In this document: positions 46,454 through 55,481 of the stretch, one piece after another | Position numbering within the stretch: position 1 is the first letter of the stretch | How the letters are laid out: each line of letters opens with the position of its first letter | DNA from: an uncultured Lachnoclostridium sp. | Lineage (GTDB): Bacteria > Bacillota > Clostridia > Lachnospirales > Lachnospiraceae | Assembly (NCBI GenBank): GCA_946402335.1 | Contig: CAMIWE010000002.1 | Location: forward strand, 30,235-94,234 | Length of the DNA stretch: 64,000 nt | Direction: 5' to 3' | Notes under the pieces: model-generated | Seen by the model: only the letters and a program-made list of their open reading frames with translations | Database searches by the model: none | What the model was told of the DNA's origin: nothing | Translations under genes and position numbers: made by a program

Positions 46454-47880
46454 CGACAGTCGATTATTCCGCCAGTAACGTAGCCCTATGGAATGCCGTG
46501 GTGCAGATGGGAATCATCGCGGCAACCATTCTTTTCGCGAATCTTCTTCGCAGAAGATTCAAATTCATCCGGATGAGCATGATGCCGACCGCGGTTCTCG
46601 GCGGCCTGATTCTGCTCGCTGTGAAGGTGGTTATGGACAAATGCTTCGGCGTCACATTCCTAAACAACATCTTCCTCGAGAAGCTTACGTATCACGGGAT
46701 TGCGATCGGATTTATCGCCATGTCGCTTCGCGTTCCGGAAAAGGATGAGAAGCAGGCAATGAATCACGTCGGGCTTCGGTCGGGCGCGACCATCGTAAGC
46801 TCCTATATGATTCAGGGAATCTTCGGACTGACGATTTCTCTCGGGCTTGCGTACACGGTTATGCCGAGCCTTTTCAAAGCTGCCGGAGTTCTGTTGCCGC
46901 TTGGATACGGGCAGGGTCCCGGACAGGCCAATAATACCGGTAGTGTTTACCAGAACGACTGGGGATTTGCCGGCGGACGTTCCTTCGGTCTGGCGATTGC
47001 TGCGGCAGGTTACCTTTCCGCATGCATCGTCGGCGTATGGTATATGAACCATCTGCTCCGTAAGGGCAAGATCAAAAAAATTGACCAGGAGGTCAGTGAC
47101 GGAAAAGTAACCGTAGACCGTTTCCAGCACCGCGATGAGATGCCGGTGGCGGAGTCTCTTGACCGTCTGTCGATTCAGTTCGCCCTTGTTCTGATCGTAT
47201 ATCTGATCACGTACTTGGCAACGTGGGGCATCACGGCGGGGCTTTCCGCAATCAGCGAAGGTCTTGGCAAGACGCTGAACGGTCTGCTGTGGGGCTTCAA
47301 TTTCATGATCGGTTCGGGCGTCGCTATCGGCACCCGCGTGCTCCTTAAAAACCTCAAGAAGCACCGCGTCATGGAGAAGCAGTACCAGAACAATTATCTG
47401 CTCGCGAGAATATCGGGGCTTGCATTTGACATCATGATCATCGCGGGTATCGCGTCGATTGATATTGAAGATCTGAAGGGGCTGTGGCTCCCGTTCGCGC
47501 TGATGGTTATCGCCGGTGCGACCGTGACGCTTTTCAACCTCAAATACATCTGCAAACGCATCTACCCGACGTATTATTACGAGGGCCTTATGTCCATGTA
47601 CGGCATGATGACCGGAACAATCAGCTCGGGCGTTCTGCTGCTGCGTGAGGTTGATCCCCAGCTCGAAACGCCTGCCGCGAACAACCTTGTTATCGGCTCG
47701 AGTTTCGCGATTCTGCTTGGCGCGCCGCTTCTCGTACTGATCGGTATGGCGCCGAAGTCGGCCATGATGACGTGGATCACGCTTGGCATTATGGTCGCTT
47801 ACTATATCCTTCTGTTGCTGATTGCGTGCGGCGGTTCAAAGAAGCGGCGTGCGGCGGTACAGGAGACGACCGAGGCTTAA
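46450..47880 (+). CDS. Sodium/glutamate symporter family protein (GltS-like)
   Basis: 476 aa, with about ten to twelve membrane helices. The GPGQANNTGSVYQ loop (about 156-168) and the paired inverted halves (LPLGYGQGPGQ; later MIGSGVAIGTRVL) fit the GltS family. GltS members are ~400 aa; here a longer cytoplasmic loop (KIKKIDQEVSDGKVTVDRF, about 205-225) adds length. Probable import of glutamate or a related acid with Na+. Translationally coupled to the acyltransferase gene, an odd pairing by function. Confidence 0.8.
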   Translation: MTTVDYSASNVALWNAVVQMGIIAATILFANLLRRRFKFIRMSMMPTAVLGGLILLAVKVVMDKCFGVTFLNNIFLEKLTYHGIAIGFIAMSLRVPEKDEKQAMNHVGLRSGATIVSSYMIQGIFGLTISLGLAYTVMPSLFKAAGVLLPLGYGQGPGQANNTGSVYQNDWGFAGGRSFGLAIAAAGYLSACIVGVWYMNHLLRKGKIKKIDQEVSDGKVTVDRFQHRDEMPVAESLDRLSIQFALVLIVYLITYLATWGITAGLSAISEGLGKTLNGLLWGFNFMIGSGVAIGTRVLLKNLKKHRVMEKQYQNNYLLARISGLAFDIMIIAGIASIDIEDLKGLWLPFALMVIAGATVTLFNLKYICKRIYPTYYYEGLMSMYGMMTGTISSGVLLLREVDPQLETPAANNLVIGSSFAILLGAPLLVLIGMAPKSAMMTWITLGIMVAYYILLLLIACGGSKKRRAAVQETTEA

Positions 47881-48027
47881 TTATCGCCGTGAAGGCGGTT
47901 ATAGGAGCCGCTGAGGAAAATATCGCCCGAAAGCAGTATAGGGGCAGCCTGAGGCCTGAGAAAGCTTATATCGGCCGATGGCACGACGCCCACACAGTAC
48001 GAACGGATTCATTCGATTGGAGTAACC

Positions 48028-49206
48028 ATGGAGAAGACGAAGAAACGGATATTTCACATCATTCAGATCGGGACCAATGACGACTTCTTAAGCCGCGCGT
48101 TCGACATCTTTATCGTTGTCATGATCTTCCTGAATCTGTTCGTAACGCTGTTCGCGACGTTCGACGTTTCGGAAGATTACAAAACGGTTGTGAATGTAAT
48201 TGAATGGGGCACGGTCATTGTCTTTACGATTGAATATCTGCTGCGTCTGTGGACTGCGTCCTACCTGTTCCCGGACAAGTCGTTCTGGGGCGCGAAGTTT
48301 GCCTTCGTTCTGTCCTTCTACGGCCTGATCGATCTGCTGTCGATTATGCCGACATACCTGCCAATCATCTTCCCGGCGGGCGCGGTGGCCTTCCGTATGT
48401 TCCGTGTCATCCGGATATTCCGGCTCTTTAAGATTAACGCCAAATACGACGCCTTCAACGTTATCGTAGACGTCTTAAAAGATAAGCGTAAGCAGCTTTT
48501 CTCCTCGCTCATTATGATTCTGATTCTGATGATTGCGGCTTCGCTTTGCATGTACAGCCTTGAAAACAGCGCACAGCCCGGCGTATTCAAAAATGCCTTC
48601 TCGGGTATCTGGTGGGCGGCTTCTACGATCCTGACCATCGGCTACGGCGACATCGCGCCGATCACGACGGGCGGCAAGATCATGTCGATGATCATTTCGT
48701 TCCTCGGCGTCGGAATGGTGGCGGTTCCTACCGGTATTATAAGCGCCGGATTCGTTGAGCAGTACCAGAAGGTGAAACGCTTTACGGACGAGTCCGAGGT
48801 GCGTGCCCTTCGGTTCGTGACCTCGCTGGTGGATGCGAAGCACCCCTGGGCCGGACGGTGCGTAAAGGATATCGTGTTCCCGCCGCAGCTTCTGCTTGCG
48901 GTCATCCTTAGAGGAGACGGCGGAAACGAAGAGGAGATTATTCCGGAAGGCAGTACGAAGATTCAGACGGGCGATACGCTTGTATTTGCCGCAAAGCGCT
49001 ATGAGGGCGCCAAGTCGATTAACCTGCAGGAAGTGGAAGTCAAGGAGGAGCACCCGTGGGTGAACCGAATGATCCGCGACCTCGACATCTCGCAGCTTGA
49101 TCTAATCGTTTCGATTGAGCGCAGAGGAAAACTCGTAATCCCGAACGGTTCCACCGTGATCAAGAAAGGCGACACACTGGTGATTTATTCGAAGCGGAAG
49201 AGTTGA
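48028..49206 (+). CDS. Voltage-type potassium channel with two TrkA_C-like domains
   Basis: 392 aa. Six-helix voltage-gated fold: S4-like helix with regularly spaced arginines (FRMFRVIRIFRLFK, about 117-130), pore with selectivity filter TIGYGD (about 202-207), and S6 after it. The C-terminal part has two RCK_C/TrkA_C-like units (about 262-335 and 336-392), each with the pattern HPW--R-----LP/---L-----R-G--IIP-GST-I--GDTLV. There is no NAD-binding RCK_N domain, so gating would rely on the C-type ligand pocket. TrkA_C units in several firmicute channels bind cyclic-di-AMP; whether these do is not known. Confidence 0.85.
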   Translation: MEKTKKRIFHIIQIGTNDDFLSRAFDIFIVVMIFLNLFVTLFATFDVSEDYKTVVNVIEWGTVIVFTIEYLLRLWTASYLFPDKSFWGAKFAFVLSFYGLIDLLSIMPTYLPIIFPAGAVAFRMFRVIRIFRLFKINAKYDAFNVIVDVLKDKRKQLFSSLIMILILMIAASLCMYSLENSAQPGVFKNAFSGIWWAASTILTIGYGDIAPITTGGKIMSMIISFLGVGMVAVPTGIISAGFVEQYQKVKRFTDESEVRALRFVTSLVDAKHPWAGRCVKDIVFPPQLLLAVILRGDGGNEEEIIPEGSTKIQTGDTLVFAAKRYEGAKSINLQEVEVKEEHPWVNRMIRDLDISQLDLIVSIERRGKLVIPNGSTVIKKGDTLVIYSKRKS

Positions 49207-49327
49207 TTCCGAAAGTTTGCGGGCTTTGTGTTTCGGCCGGTTTTCGGGGACGGTGCACAGGCGATGGCGCTGCGTGGGGAGCAACGCATAGAGTTGTTGT
49301 GGGAGAAGAGGTATTACAGGGGTTATC

Positions 49328-50092
49328 ATGGAAGCAGATGAATTATTGAAAAAACGATTCGCGGAGCTGGCTGACCGCTGCTACAAGGAGAACCGGTATA
49401 CCTTTACCGGCTTCCTGGGCATTGGTGAGCTGGCTTTGTTTTATTCCGTGGTGAAGAATCTGCCGCCGGTTTCATACACGCTGTACGGCGGGACGGAGAC
49501 CGCCGAGCGGCTCATGCTACGCTTCGGGGACGAGGAGACACTCGGGTATGAGGAGCCTTTTCCGATTGCGTTTCTTTCCGTGAAGCCGCTCATGCAAAAG
49601 TTCGCCGACGAGCTGTCCCACAGGGATATTCTGGGGGCAGTAATGAACCTCGGAATCGTCCGCGAGATGGTCGGAGACATCTATCTGAAAGAAAACGAAG
49701 CCTATATTATATGCGGTTCTACTATGGTAGAATACATCTGCGACAACTTAACGAGGGTGAAGCATACATCGGTTGTCTGCAAACCGATTGAAAGCCTGCC
49801 CGAACTGGTCGGCGGAGAGTCCGAAGAGCTGAGTTTAGGGGTTGCTTCCGAGCGGATCGACGGCATTATCGCGAAGGGGTTTAACCTTTCCCGAAACGAA
49901 GTGAACGAACTGTTCCGGCGCCAGCTGATCTTTCTGGACGGGCGCCTTTGCGAGAACAACAGCCGGATGTTGAAGCCCGGCGAACAGGTAACCGTTCGGG
50001 GCTACGGGCGGCTCACATTCCGTGAGATCACCGGAACCAGCCGCAAAGGAAAATTGTACGCTCGTGTCGAGAGACTCGGGAGAGGGAAGTAA
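49328..50092 (+). CDS. ylmH: YlmH/RqcP2-type S4 RNA-binding protein
   Basis: 254 aa, the usual size. N-terminal region has the family's RCYKENRYTFTGFLG and FIAFLSVKP-like (PFPIAFLSVKPL) segments, then the central GDIYLKENEAYIICG motif, and a C-terminal S4 domain (about 180-240; SRNEVNELFRRQLIFLDGR, VTVRGYGRL). YlmH (RqcP2) helps add C-terminal tails to stalled nascent chains on 50S subunits. In many firmicutes it lies with sepF/divIVA; here it stands apart between a channel gene and a YYGL gene. Confidence 0.85.
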   Translation: MEADELLKKRFAELADRCYKENRYTFTGFLGIGELALFYSVVKNLPPVSYTLYGGTETAERLMLRFGDEETLGYEEPFPIAFLSVKPLMQKFADELSHRDILGAVMNLGIVREMVGDIYLKENEAYIICGSTMVEYICDNLTRVKHTSVVCKPIESLPELVGGESEELSLGVASERIDGIIAKGFNLSRNEVNELFRRQLIFLDGRLCENNSRMLKPGEQVTVRGYGRLTFREITGTSRKGKLYARVERLGRGK

Positions 50093-50254
50093 CATCAGGC
50101 CCGAAGAAGCGGGTGGGGAAGCAGTATCGGACGGAACGATGATCCGTGGACCGATCCGCATAAGGCATCGTGGGACTCGACCAAAACGGAAAAATATCAA
50201 ATCGAATAAATAACTGTTAATAAATAATCAACTATCATCAAAGGAGGTAGAATC

Positions 50255-51238
50255 ATGAGGTGTGGGTTTTGCGGTTATGACAATCCTGACGGCGTAAAGA
50301 AGTGTAAACACTGCAAGGCGAAGATGGCACTGCAGCAGATGTATTCGCGCAGCTCGGGCAGCGGATTCAGCGGATCCGTGAATCAGGGCGGTTCCGGCGT
50401 GACAAGAAGCACGACCGGCACGAACGGAACGTGGCAGAGCACAAACAGAACAGGCGAATCGCGGTATGGCACGGGCAGCACGGCCGGAACACGGCAGGAC
50501 TCGCAGACAGCTTACAGGGCCGTCAGTGCGGCTTCGAACGCTGTGGCAAGGTCGCAGAAAGCCTTGACCGCGAGTGCGGCCAAATGGATCGCGCTTGCCA
50601 TGATTCTTGCCCCGCTTCTTTTCACGATTATTGTTCTTTCGATGATCCAGAGGGTACACAAAGAATGGCAGCAGGAAGCAGAGGTGCAGCAGGAGGGTGT
50701 AGCGGACTTGCAGGAGGAGTTGTGGGAACAATACGGCCTTAACAAAAACGGCTATTACCTCGAGAAAAATTCGGATGACGATTATACATTTGGTGTGAAC
50801 GGCTTTGAATACGAAATGATCAACTGCAAGACTTCGGCTAACGGAACGAAAGACTGGCGTTCGGATTATTTCACCGGTACGTTCAAACGGATCACACAAA
50901 ACCGTGTCCGTGATGTCGTCGTGAACAGCTCGTTCGGAGAGTCGGTATCGAAGATTATGTATGACGTTAACGGCGTGTTTCCGTTGTGGCTTAACTACAG
51001 CGAGATTGACAAAGTGGTGAACGGAGAGGCGAATCGCGCCAAATGGACCGCTGCATGGTCGGATAATTCCTCTTGGACAGTCCTTGTGCTGCTTATGGTT
51101 AACGACGATTATCCCGTCACAAGAGAGTGTTTCGACGAGATTAAAGACGACCTTTTCTTCGCCACGCAGATTGAAATCCAATGCAACGGCACGACCTACC
51201 GGTATTATCCTTATGAGGACCGCTACGAGGAAGAGTAG
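50255..51238 (+). CDS. YYGL-domain membrane protein with N-terminal zinc ribbon
   Basis: 327 aa with an ideal site (AAAGGAGGTAGAATC). N-terminus is a zinc ribbon (CGFCGYDNPDGVKKCKHC, residues 3-20). A Ser/Thr/Gly-rich stretch (about 30-100) and a membrane helix (LAMILAPLLFTIIVLSMI, about 114-131) follow. The outside domain has the shared marks in weaker form: LWEQYGLNKNGYYL (about 155-168), DWRSDYFTGTF (about 203), FPLWLNYSEIDKVVNGE (about 243-259), DLFFATQIEIQCNG near the end. Sixth family member in the window and the most distant in position. Confidence 0.75.
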   Translation: MRCGFCGYDNPDGVKKCKHCKAKMALQQMYSRSSGSGFSGSVNQGGSGVTRSTTGTNGTWQSTNRTGESRYGTGSTAGTRQDSQTAYRAVSAASNAVARSQKALTASAAKWIALAMILAPLLFTIIVLSMIQRVHKEWQQEAEVQQEGVADLQEELWEQYGLNKNGYYLEKNSDDDYTFGVNGFEYEMINCKTSANGTKDWRSDYFTGTFKRITQNRVRDVVVNSSFGESVSKIMYDVNGVFPLWLNYSEIDKVVNGEANRAKWTAAWSDNSSWTVLVLLMVNDDYPVTRECFDEIKDDLFFATQIEIQCNGTTYRYYPYEDRYEEE

Positions 51239-51348
51239 CAGCCGGAAACGGGTTTCAATTGGACGGAAAATGAGACGAAAAAGAGTGGTATTTTCCGCCG
51301 CGATATGGTACGATGGAAACAGTAAATTTTTACAATCGGAGGTACCTT

Positions 51349-52335
51349 ATGGATCCTAACAAGAGACCGGAAACGATGGAACGAATCACCACCCCTGCAC
51401 TCGCGAAAGCCTTTATCGACGAGCAGGTTGCCGCTGTAAAGGCACAGGTGGGAGACAAGAAAGTGCTTCTTGCACTGTCGGGCGGCGTAGACAGCTCGGT
51501 AGTTGCAGCACTGCTTATTAAAGCAATCGGCAAGCAGCTGACCTGCGTGCATGTAAACCACGGACTGCTTCGTAAGGGCGAGCCCGAGCAGGTTATCGAA
51601 GTATTCGGCAAGCAGCTGAATGCAAACCTGATTTATGTTGACGCAATCGACCGCTTCCTTGACAAACTCGCCGGAGTCGCTGATCCCGAGACCAAGCGTA
51701 AGATCATCGGCAAGGAATTCATCGAAGTATTTGCCGAAGAGGCAAGAAAGCTTGACGGCGTTGAATTCCTGGCGCAGGGAACAATCTATCCCGATATTCT
51801 CGAGAGCCACGGCGTAAAGGCACACCACAACGTAGGCGGCCTGCCGGAGGATCTGAAGTTTGAACTCGTTGAGCCCGTAAAGCTTCTTTATAAGGACGAG
51901 GTTCGTGTAGTCGGCAAGGAACTCGGCCTGCCGGACAACATGGTATACCGTCAGCCGTTCCCGGGCCCGGGCCTCGGCGTACGCTGCGTAGGCGCCATTA
52001 CCCGCGACCGTCTCGAGTCTCTTCGTGAGGCTGACGCGATCGTCCGCGAGGAGATCGGCAAGCTGGATCCGGTACCGTGGCAGTATTTCTGCGCGATTCC
52101 GGATTTCACCTCCACCGGTATCCGTTACGTTGACGGCAAAGGAGAGCGTTACATGGGCTGGGCGGTTGTTATCCGTGCGGTTAACACCGTAGATGCCGTA
52201 ACCGCTACCGTACCCGAGATTCCGTTCAAGATGCTCTGCACGATCCGTGACCGCATTATCGCTACCGTACCCGGCGTAAACCGCGTACTGTGGGATATCA
52301 GTGAGAAACCCGTTTCCACGATTGAGTGGGAGTAA
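51349..52335 (+). CDS. guaA: GMP synthase, ATP-pyrophosphatase and dimerisation domains only
   Basis: 328 aa from the ATG at 51349 (CGGAGGTACCTT before it; an in-frame ATG at 51313 lacks a site). The PP-loop is LALSGGVDSS (about 42-51). It has AQGTIYPDILES, HHNVGGLPEDL, RQPFPGPGLGVR and the C-terminal dimerisation domain ending KPVSTIEWE, all standard for GuaA. The class-I glutamine amidotransferase domain that normally forms the first ~190 residues is missing, so the length is 328 rather than ~515. Stand-alone synthetase subunits of this type occur in archaea with a separate amidotransferase. None is encoded in this window; it could be elsewhere, or ammonia may be used directly. Confidence 0.92.
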   Translation: MDPNKRPETMERITTPALAKAFIDEQVAAVKAQVGDKKVLLALSGGVDSSVVAALLIKAIGKQLTCVHVNHGLLRKGEPEQVIEVFGKQLNANLIYVDAIDRFLDKLAGVADPETKRKIIGKEFIEVFAEEARKLDGVEFLAQGTIYPDILESHGVKAHHNVGGLPEDLKFELVEPVKLLYKDEVRVVGKELGLPDNMVYRQPFPGPGLGVRCVGAITRDRLESLREADAIVREEIGKLDPVPWQYFCAIPDFTSTGIRYVDGKGERYMGWAVVIRAVNTVDAVTATVPEIPFKMLCTIRDRIIATVPGVNRVLWDISEKPVSTIEWE

Positions 52336-52372
52336 AAGTTCCGTAACATTTAAGTAAGAATACAGCATGTGC

Positions 52373-52412
52373 CGGGAGCCCTTGTTTATGCAGGGGCTCC
52401 TGATATTTTTTG
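52373..52412 (+). terminator. Terminator of guaA
   Basis: GGAGCCC (52375-52381) pairs with GGGCTCC (52394-52400), extended by weaker pairs, then ATATTTTTTG. Confidence 0.8.
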
Positions 52413-52438
52413 TCTTTCTAAGGCAAATGTGATATAAT
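52410..52438 (+). promoter_or_regulatory. Promoter of the metallophosphoesterase gene
   Basis: TTGTCT (52410-52415), 17 bases, TATAAT (52433-52438); it starts inside the T-run of the guaA terminator. Confidence 0.7.
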
Positions 52439-52469
52439 AACTTGATTGTTGCAGGAGGGGGTGAAGGAA

Positions 52470-53717
52470 ATGCTTTCGAATATCATCTGGATTCTTATTC
52501 TGGCTGCTTCGGCAGCAGTTTCCATAGGAACACTAATGCTGCTTCGAAGGTTGGAAGAGCACAGGGAGGGCCGCTCCGGGTTTCTCTGCAAAGTGGCCGG
52601 CATCTCGGTCGCGGCAGTGTTGCTCATCGTTCTCGGAATCAAACATATTGCCAATGTACCGATCATCCTTTTACATAACGGCGTGTTTTGGATCGGGACC
52701 ATGTGCGCGGACGGTATCATGGCAGCACGAGCGAAGCGGCGTGCGGCAACGTGTGTCACGGAGAGTCAGCTGGCGGTAGCAGCGCCTTCTGACGAGAACC
52801 GTACCCACGAAAATGGCACGAAGAATCGCCGAAGTTCCAAGCACTCCCACATTCTGGCGGCTGCAACAGCCGGGTGCATTGTATACCTTACGGCAGGTTT
52901 TCTCTGCGCCAATACGATTGTGCGGACGGAATACACGCTGACAACCGACAAGGAGCTTCCGGACGGCGAGTTGTGCATCGTGCAGCTTTCCGATGTGCAT
53001 CTCGGGGCAACGGTCAGCGAGGGGGATTTCAAGCGGCTTATCAAGCGCGTGTCGGCCGAGAATCCGGATATCGTTGTCATTACCGGAGACCTTACGGACG
53101 ACAGGACGACGCGTGAATTGATGCAGCGCTGCTGTGAGATTCTCGGCGGATTGAAGCCGAGGTTCGGGATCTATTATGTTCCCGGAAACCACGATTCCGA
53201 AGACGGGCAGTTCAGCGTGGAAGAGCTTCACGCAGAGCTTGACAAGAATTGTGTGCTGGTACTTCAGGACGAGTATGTCATCCAGCTCTTTGGCAGTGCA
53301 GTGATCGGAAGGAAGGACGCCACCGTTTCAAGAGATAGTGCGGAGCAGCTTTTCAAACGATATGAAGAGGGACGAAGGATGCAGGCAATGTATTCCTCCG
53401 ACTCAAGATCCGGCGGGCCGCGCTATACCATTTTGTTAGATCATGAGCCGAACGACTTTGAAGCCGAGGCTAAGGCCGGAGCCGACCTGGTGCTTTGCGG
53501 ACACGCGCACGGAGGCTTTCTGCTGCCGCTTAGATGGGCTTGGAAAGTCTTCCCGGATCTTATATTCCGGGTCGACCTGTGCGAAGGAAAGAAGCGAATC
53601 GACAATACCGATTTCATCGTGTCGTCCGGCGTCGGAACATGCCTGACGGACTTCAAGACCGGTACGAAATCGGAGTATGTTGTGATTCGCGTAAAGCAGA
53701 TAGCCGGCGAAAAGTAA
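52470..53717 (+). CDS. Membrane metallophosphoesterase (YkuE-like)
   Basis: 415 aa from the ATG at 52470 (CAGGAGGGGGTG before it). Three to four membrane helices in the first ~155 residues, then a calcineurin-type phosphoesterase domain with the full motif series: LSDVHLG (about 172), GDLTDD (about 206), PGNHDSED (about 237), LDHEP (about 321) and GHAHGG (about 342). These residues bind the two metal ions. Faces outside if the helix count is odd. Substrate unknown; relatives include phosphodiesterases of lipids or UDP-sugars. The last ten codons overlap the first unit of a tandem repeat. Confidence 0.88.
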   Translation: MLSNIIWILILAASAAVSIGTLMLLRRLEEHREGRSGFLCKVAGISVAAVLLIVLGIKHIANVPIILLHNGVFWIGTMCADGIMAARAKRRAATCVTESQLAVAAPSDENRTHENGTKNRRSSKHSHILAAATAGCIVYLTAGFLCANTIVRTEYTLTTDKELPDGELCIVQLSDVHLGATVSEGDFKRLIKRVSAENPDIVVITGDLTDDRTTRELMQRCCEILGGLKPRFGIYYVPGNHDSEDGQFSVEELHAELDKNCVLVLQDEYVIQLFGSAVIGRKDATVSRDSAEQLFKRYEEGRRMQAMYSSDSRSGGPRYTILLDHEPNDFEAEAKAGADLVLCGHAHGGFLLPLRWAWKVFPDLIFRVDLCEGKKRIDNTDFIVSSGVGTCLTDFKTGTKSEYVVIRVKQIAGEK

Positions 53718-53905
53718 TCGGACAAAGCACAATAAAGCTGATACACGGCGGGAAGTAATCGGACGAAGCACAATAAAGCAGATACACGGCGGGAAGCGGT
53801 TAATTGAATCGCCGTAAAGCAATATCCGGTGTGAAACAATCGGTCAATTCACCGTAAAGCAATATCCGGTGTGAAGCAATCAGTCGACTCACCGCAAAAC
53901 AATAA
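53691..53905. repeat. Five ~41-bp imperfect tandem repeats
   Basis: Units at 53691-53731, 53732-53772, 53773-53813 (41 bp each), 53814-53853 and 53854-53893 (40 bp each), with the start of a sixth at 53894. Each begins (G/A)TAAAGCA and contains CGG-G-GAA; most then continue into AATCGG. The first unit lies in the end of the metallophosphoesterase gene, so coding sequence was probably the source. No CRISPR-like spacer structure. Confidence 0.85.
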
Positions 53906-53928
53906 AAAAGTATCGGAAAGGGTATATT

Positions 53929-55434
53929 ATGAGTAAATTATTAGACCAATTACAGGAAATTAACGCTAAAATGGCGAAGTTCGAGACAATTTCGGAGCTT
54001 TTGTACTGGGACATGCGGACCATCATGCCGGAGGGCGGATTTGACGCACATGCGGACGCCATGGACTATGTGGAGACCGAAGCGTTCCGTCTCGGGAATT
54101 CGGACGAGCTGTATGAGGTTTTAAAGGGGCTTTCGGAGCCCGGCGAGTGGGAGCAGCTCGATGACGACTGGAAGTTCATCGTAAAGACGATGCGCGAGGA
54201 CCAGGAGCGAAGCCGCCGCATCCCCGAGGAGGTATTCCGCAGGAAGGTGGCTATCTCGGCGGAGTCGGAGCGGGCATGGGAAGAGGCCAAGAAGGCTTCG
54301 GATTATTCAATCTTCGCGCCGCATCTTGAGAAGATGATCGCAATCACGAAGGAAATCAAATCCTACACGCATCCCGGCGTGGATATTTACGACGCGCTCC
54401 TAGACGAATACGAAAAAGGCATGGATTCGGCGACGATTGACCGCATCTTCACCGAGCTTCGGGACGGCCTTGTTCCGCTTGTTAAGAAGATCCTTGCGGC
54501 CCCGCAGCCGGACGATACGAAGTTCAACCGCAAGTTCGATACCGAAGCCGAGAAGAAGGTGGAGAAGTACCTGCTTAAGTACATCGGATTTGACTTCACA
54601 AGGGGCACGACGGCGGAATCGGAGCACCCGTTCACACTTGATGTATGTTCCTCGGATGTGCGCGTGACGAACCATTTCCGCGAGGACAACGTGATTGACC
54701 CGATGTTCTCGGCCATCCACGAGGGCGGGCATGCCATCTTCGAGCAGAACGTTAATCCGAAGTTCAAGGATACCGCAGCCGGCGGATGCGAATACCTCGG
54801 CATTCACGAGAGCCAGTCCCGGTTCTTTGAGAACATCTTAGGCCGCAATATCAACTTCTGGAAGCCGATTTACAAAGACATCCAGAAGCTGCAGCCGGAA
54901 CTTGCGGACGTGACGCTTGAGGAATTTGCCGCAGAGATCAACCACGTACGCGCAAGTTTCATTCGGACGGCAGCCGACGAAGTAACATACTGCCTGCATG
55001 TTATCCTTCGCTATGAAGTGGAGAAAGCAATATTCCGCGACGGTGTCGGCGTAGCGGAACTGCCGGCTCTGTGGAACCGTCTTATGAAGGAGTATCTCGG
55101 AATCGTTCCCGCGAATGACGCCGAAGGAATTCTGCAGGATATGCACTGGAGCGACGGAAGCTTCGGGTATTTTCCGACGTATCTGCTCGGAAGCATTTAT
55201 GACGGCATGTTCCTCGACGCGATGGAAGCGGAGCTCGGCCCGGTTGACGACCTGCTGGCGGCCGGAAAGCTTAAGGACATCGTCGGCTGGCTCAATAAGA
55301 AGATCCACTGGTACGGCAGCCGGCGCCTGCCGAAGGAAGTACTTCAGAACGTGTGCGGCCGCGAAGCTACGGCCGAGCCGCTTCTTCGGTATTTCCGCGA
55401 CAAATACGCCCGCTACTACGCAATCGAAAAGTAA
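53929..55434 (+). CDS. Carboxypeptidase, M32 (Taq) family
   Basis: 501 aa, matching the family's ~500. Zinc site HEGGH (HExxH with Gly) near residue 264, with the third ligand Glu expected in GIHESQSRF (about 290-298). Family marks SEHPFTLDVCSSDVRVT (about 227-242) and YCLHVILRYEVEKA are present. Cytoplasmic metallopeptidase that trims residues from peptide C-termini. Start after GGAAAGGGTATATT. Single-gene unit closed by the terminator at 55447. Confidence 0.93.
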   Translation: MSKLLDQLQEINAKMAKFETISELLYWDMRTIMPEGGFDAHADAMDYVETEAFRLGNSDELYEVLKGLSEPGEWEQLDDDWKFIVKTMREDQERSRRIPEEVFRRKVAISAESERAWEEAKKASDYSIFAPHLEKMIAITKEIKSYTHPGVDIYDALLDEYEKGMDSATIDRIFTELRDGLVPLVKKILAAPQPDDTKFNRKFDTEAEKKVEKYLLKYIGFDFTRGTTAESEHPFTLDVCSSDVRVTNHFREDNVIDPMFSAIHEGGHAIFEQNVNPKFKDTAAGGCEYLGIHESQSRFFENILGRNINFWKPIYKDIQKLQPELADVTLEEFAAEINHVRASFIRTAADEVTYCLHVILRYEVEKAIFRDGVGVAELPALWNRLMKEYLGIVPANDAEGILQDMHWSDGSFGYFPTYLLGSIYDGMFLDAMEAELGPVDDLLAAGKLKDIVGWLNKKIHWYGSRRLPKEVLQNVCGREATAEPLLRYFRDKYARYYAIEK

Positions 55435-55446
55435 TCCGGAATATAG

Positions 55447-55476
55447 AAAAACACAGCCTTCGGGCTGTGTTTTTTT
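55447..55476 (+). terminator. Terminator of the M32 gene
   Basis: ACACAGCC (55451-55458), loop TTCG, GGCTGTGT (55463-55470), flanked by AAAA and TTTTTT. Confidence 0.9.
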
Positions 55477-55481
55477 GCGGG

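Noticed and set aside
51239-51348. Amidotransferase remnant upstream of guaA
   Set aside because: Only ~110 bases separate guaA from the previous gene, with no Cys-His-Glu triad coding sequence in any frame.
53691-53905. Possible CRISPR array
   Set aside because: Repeat units are contiguous and drifting with no unique spacers; no cas gene is near.
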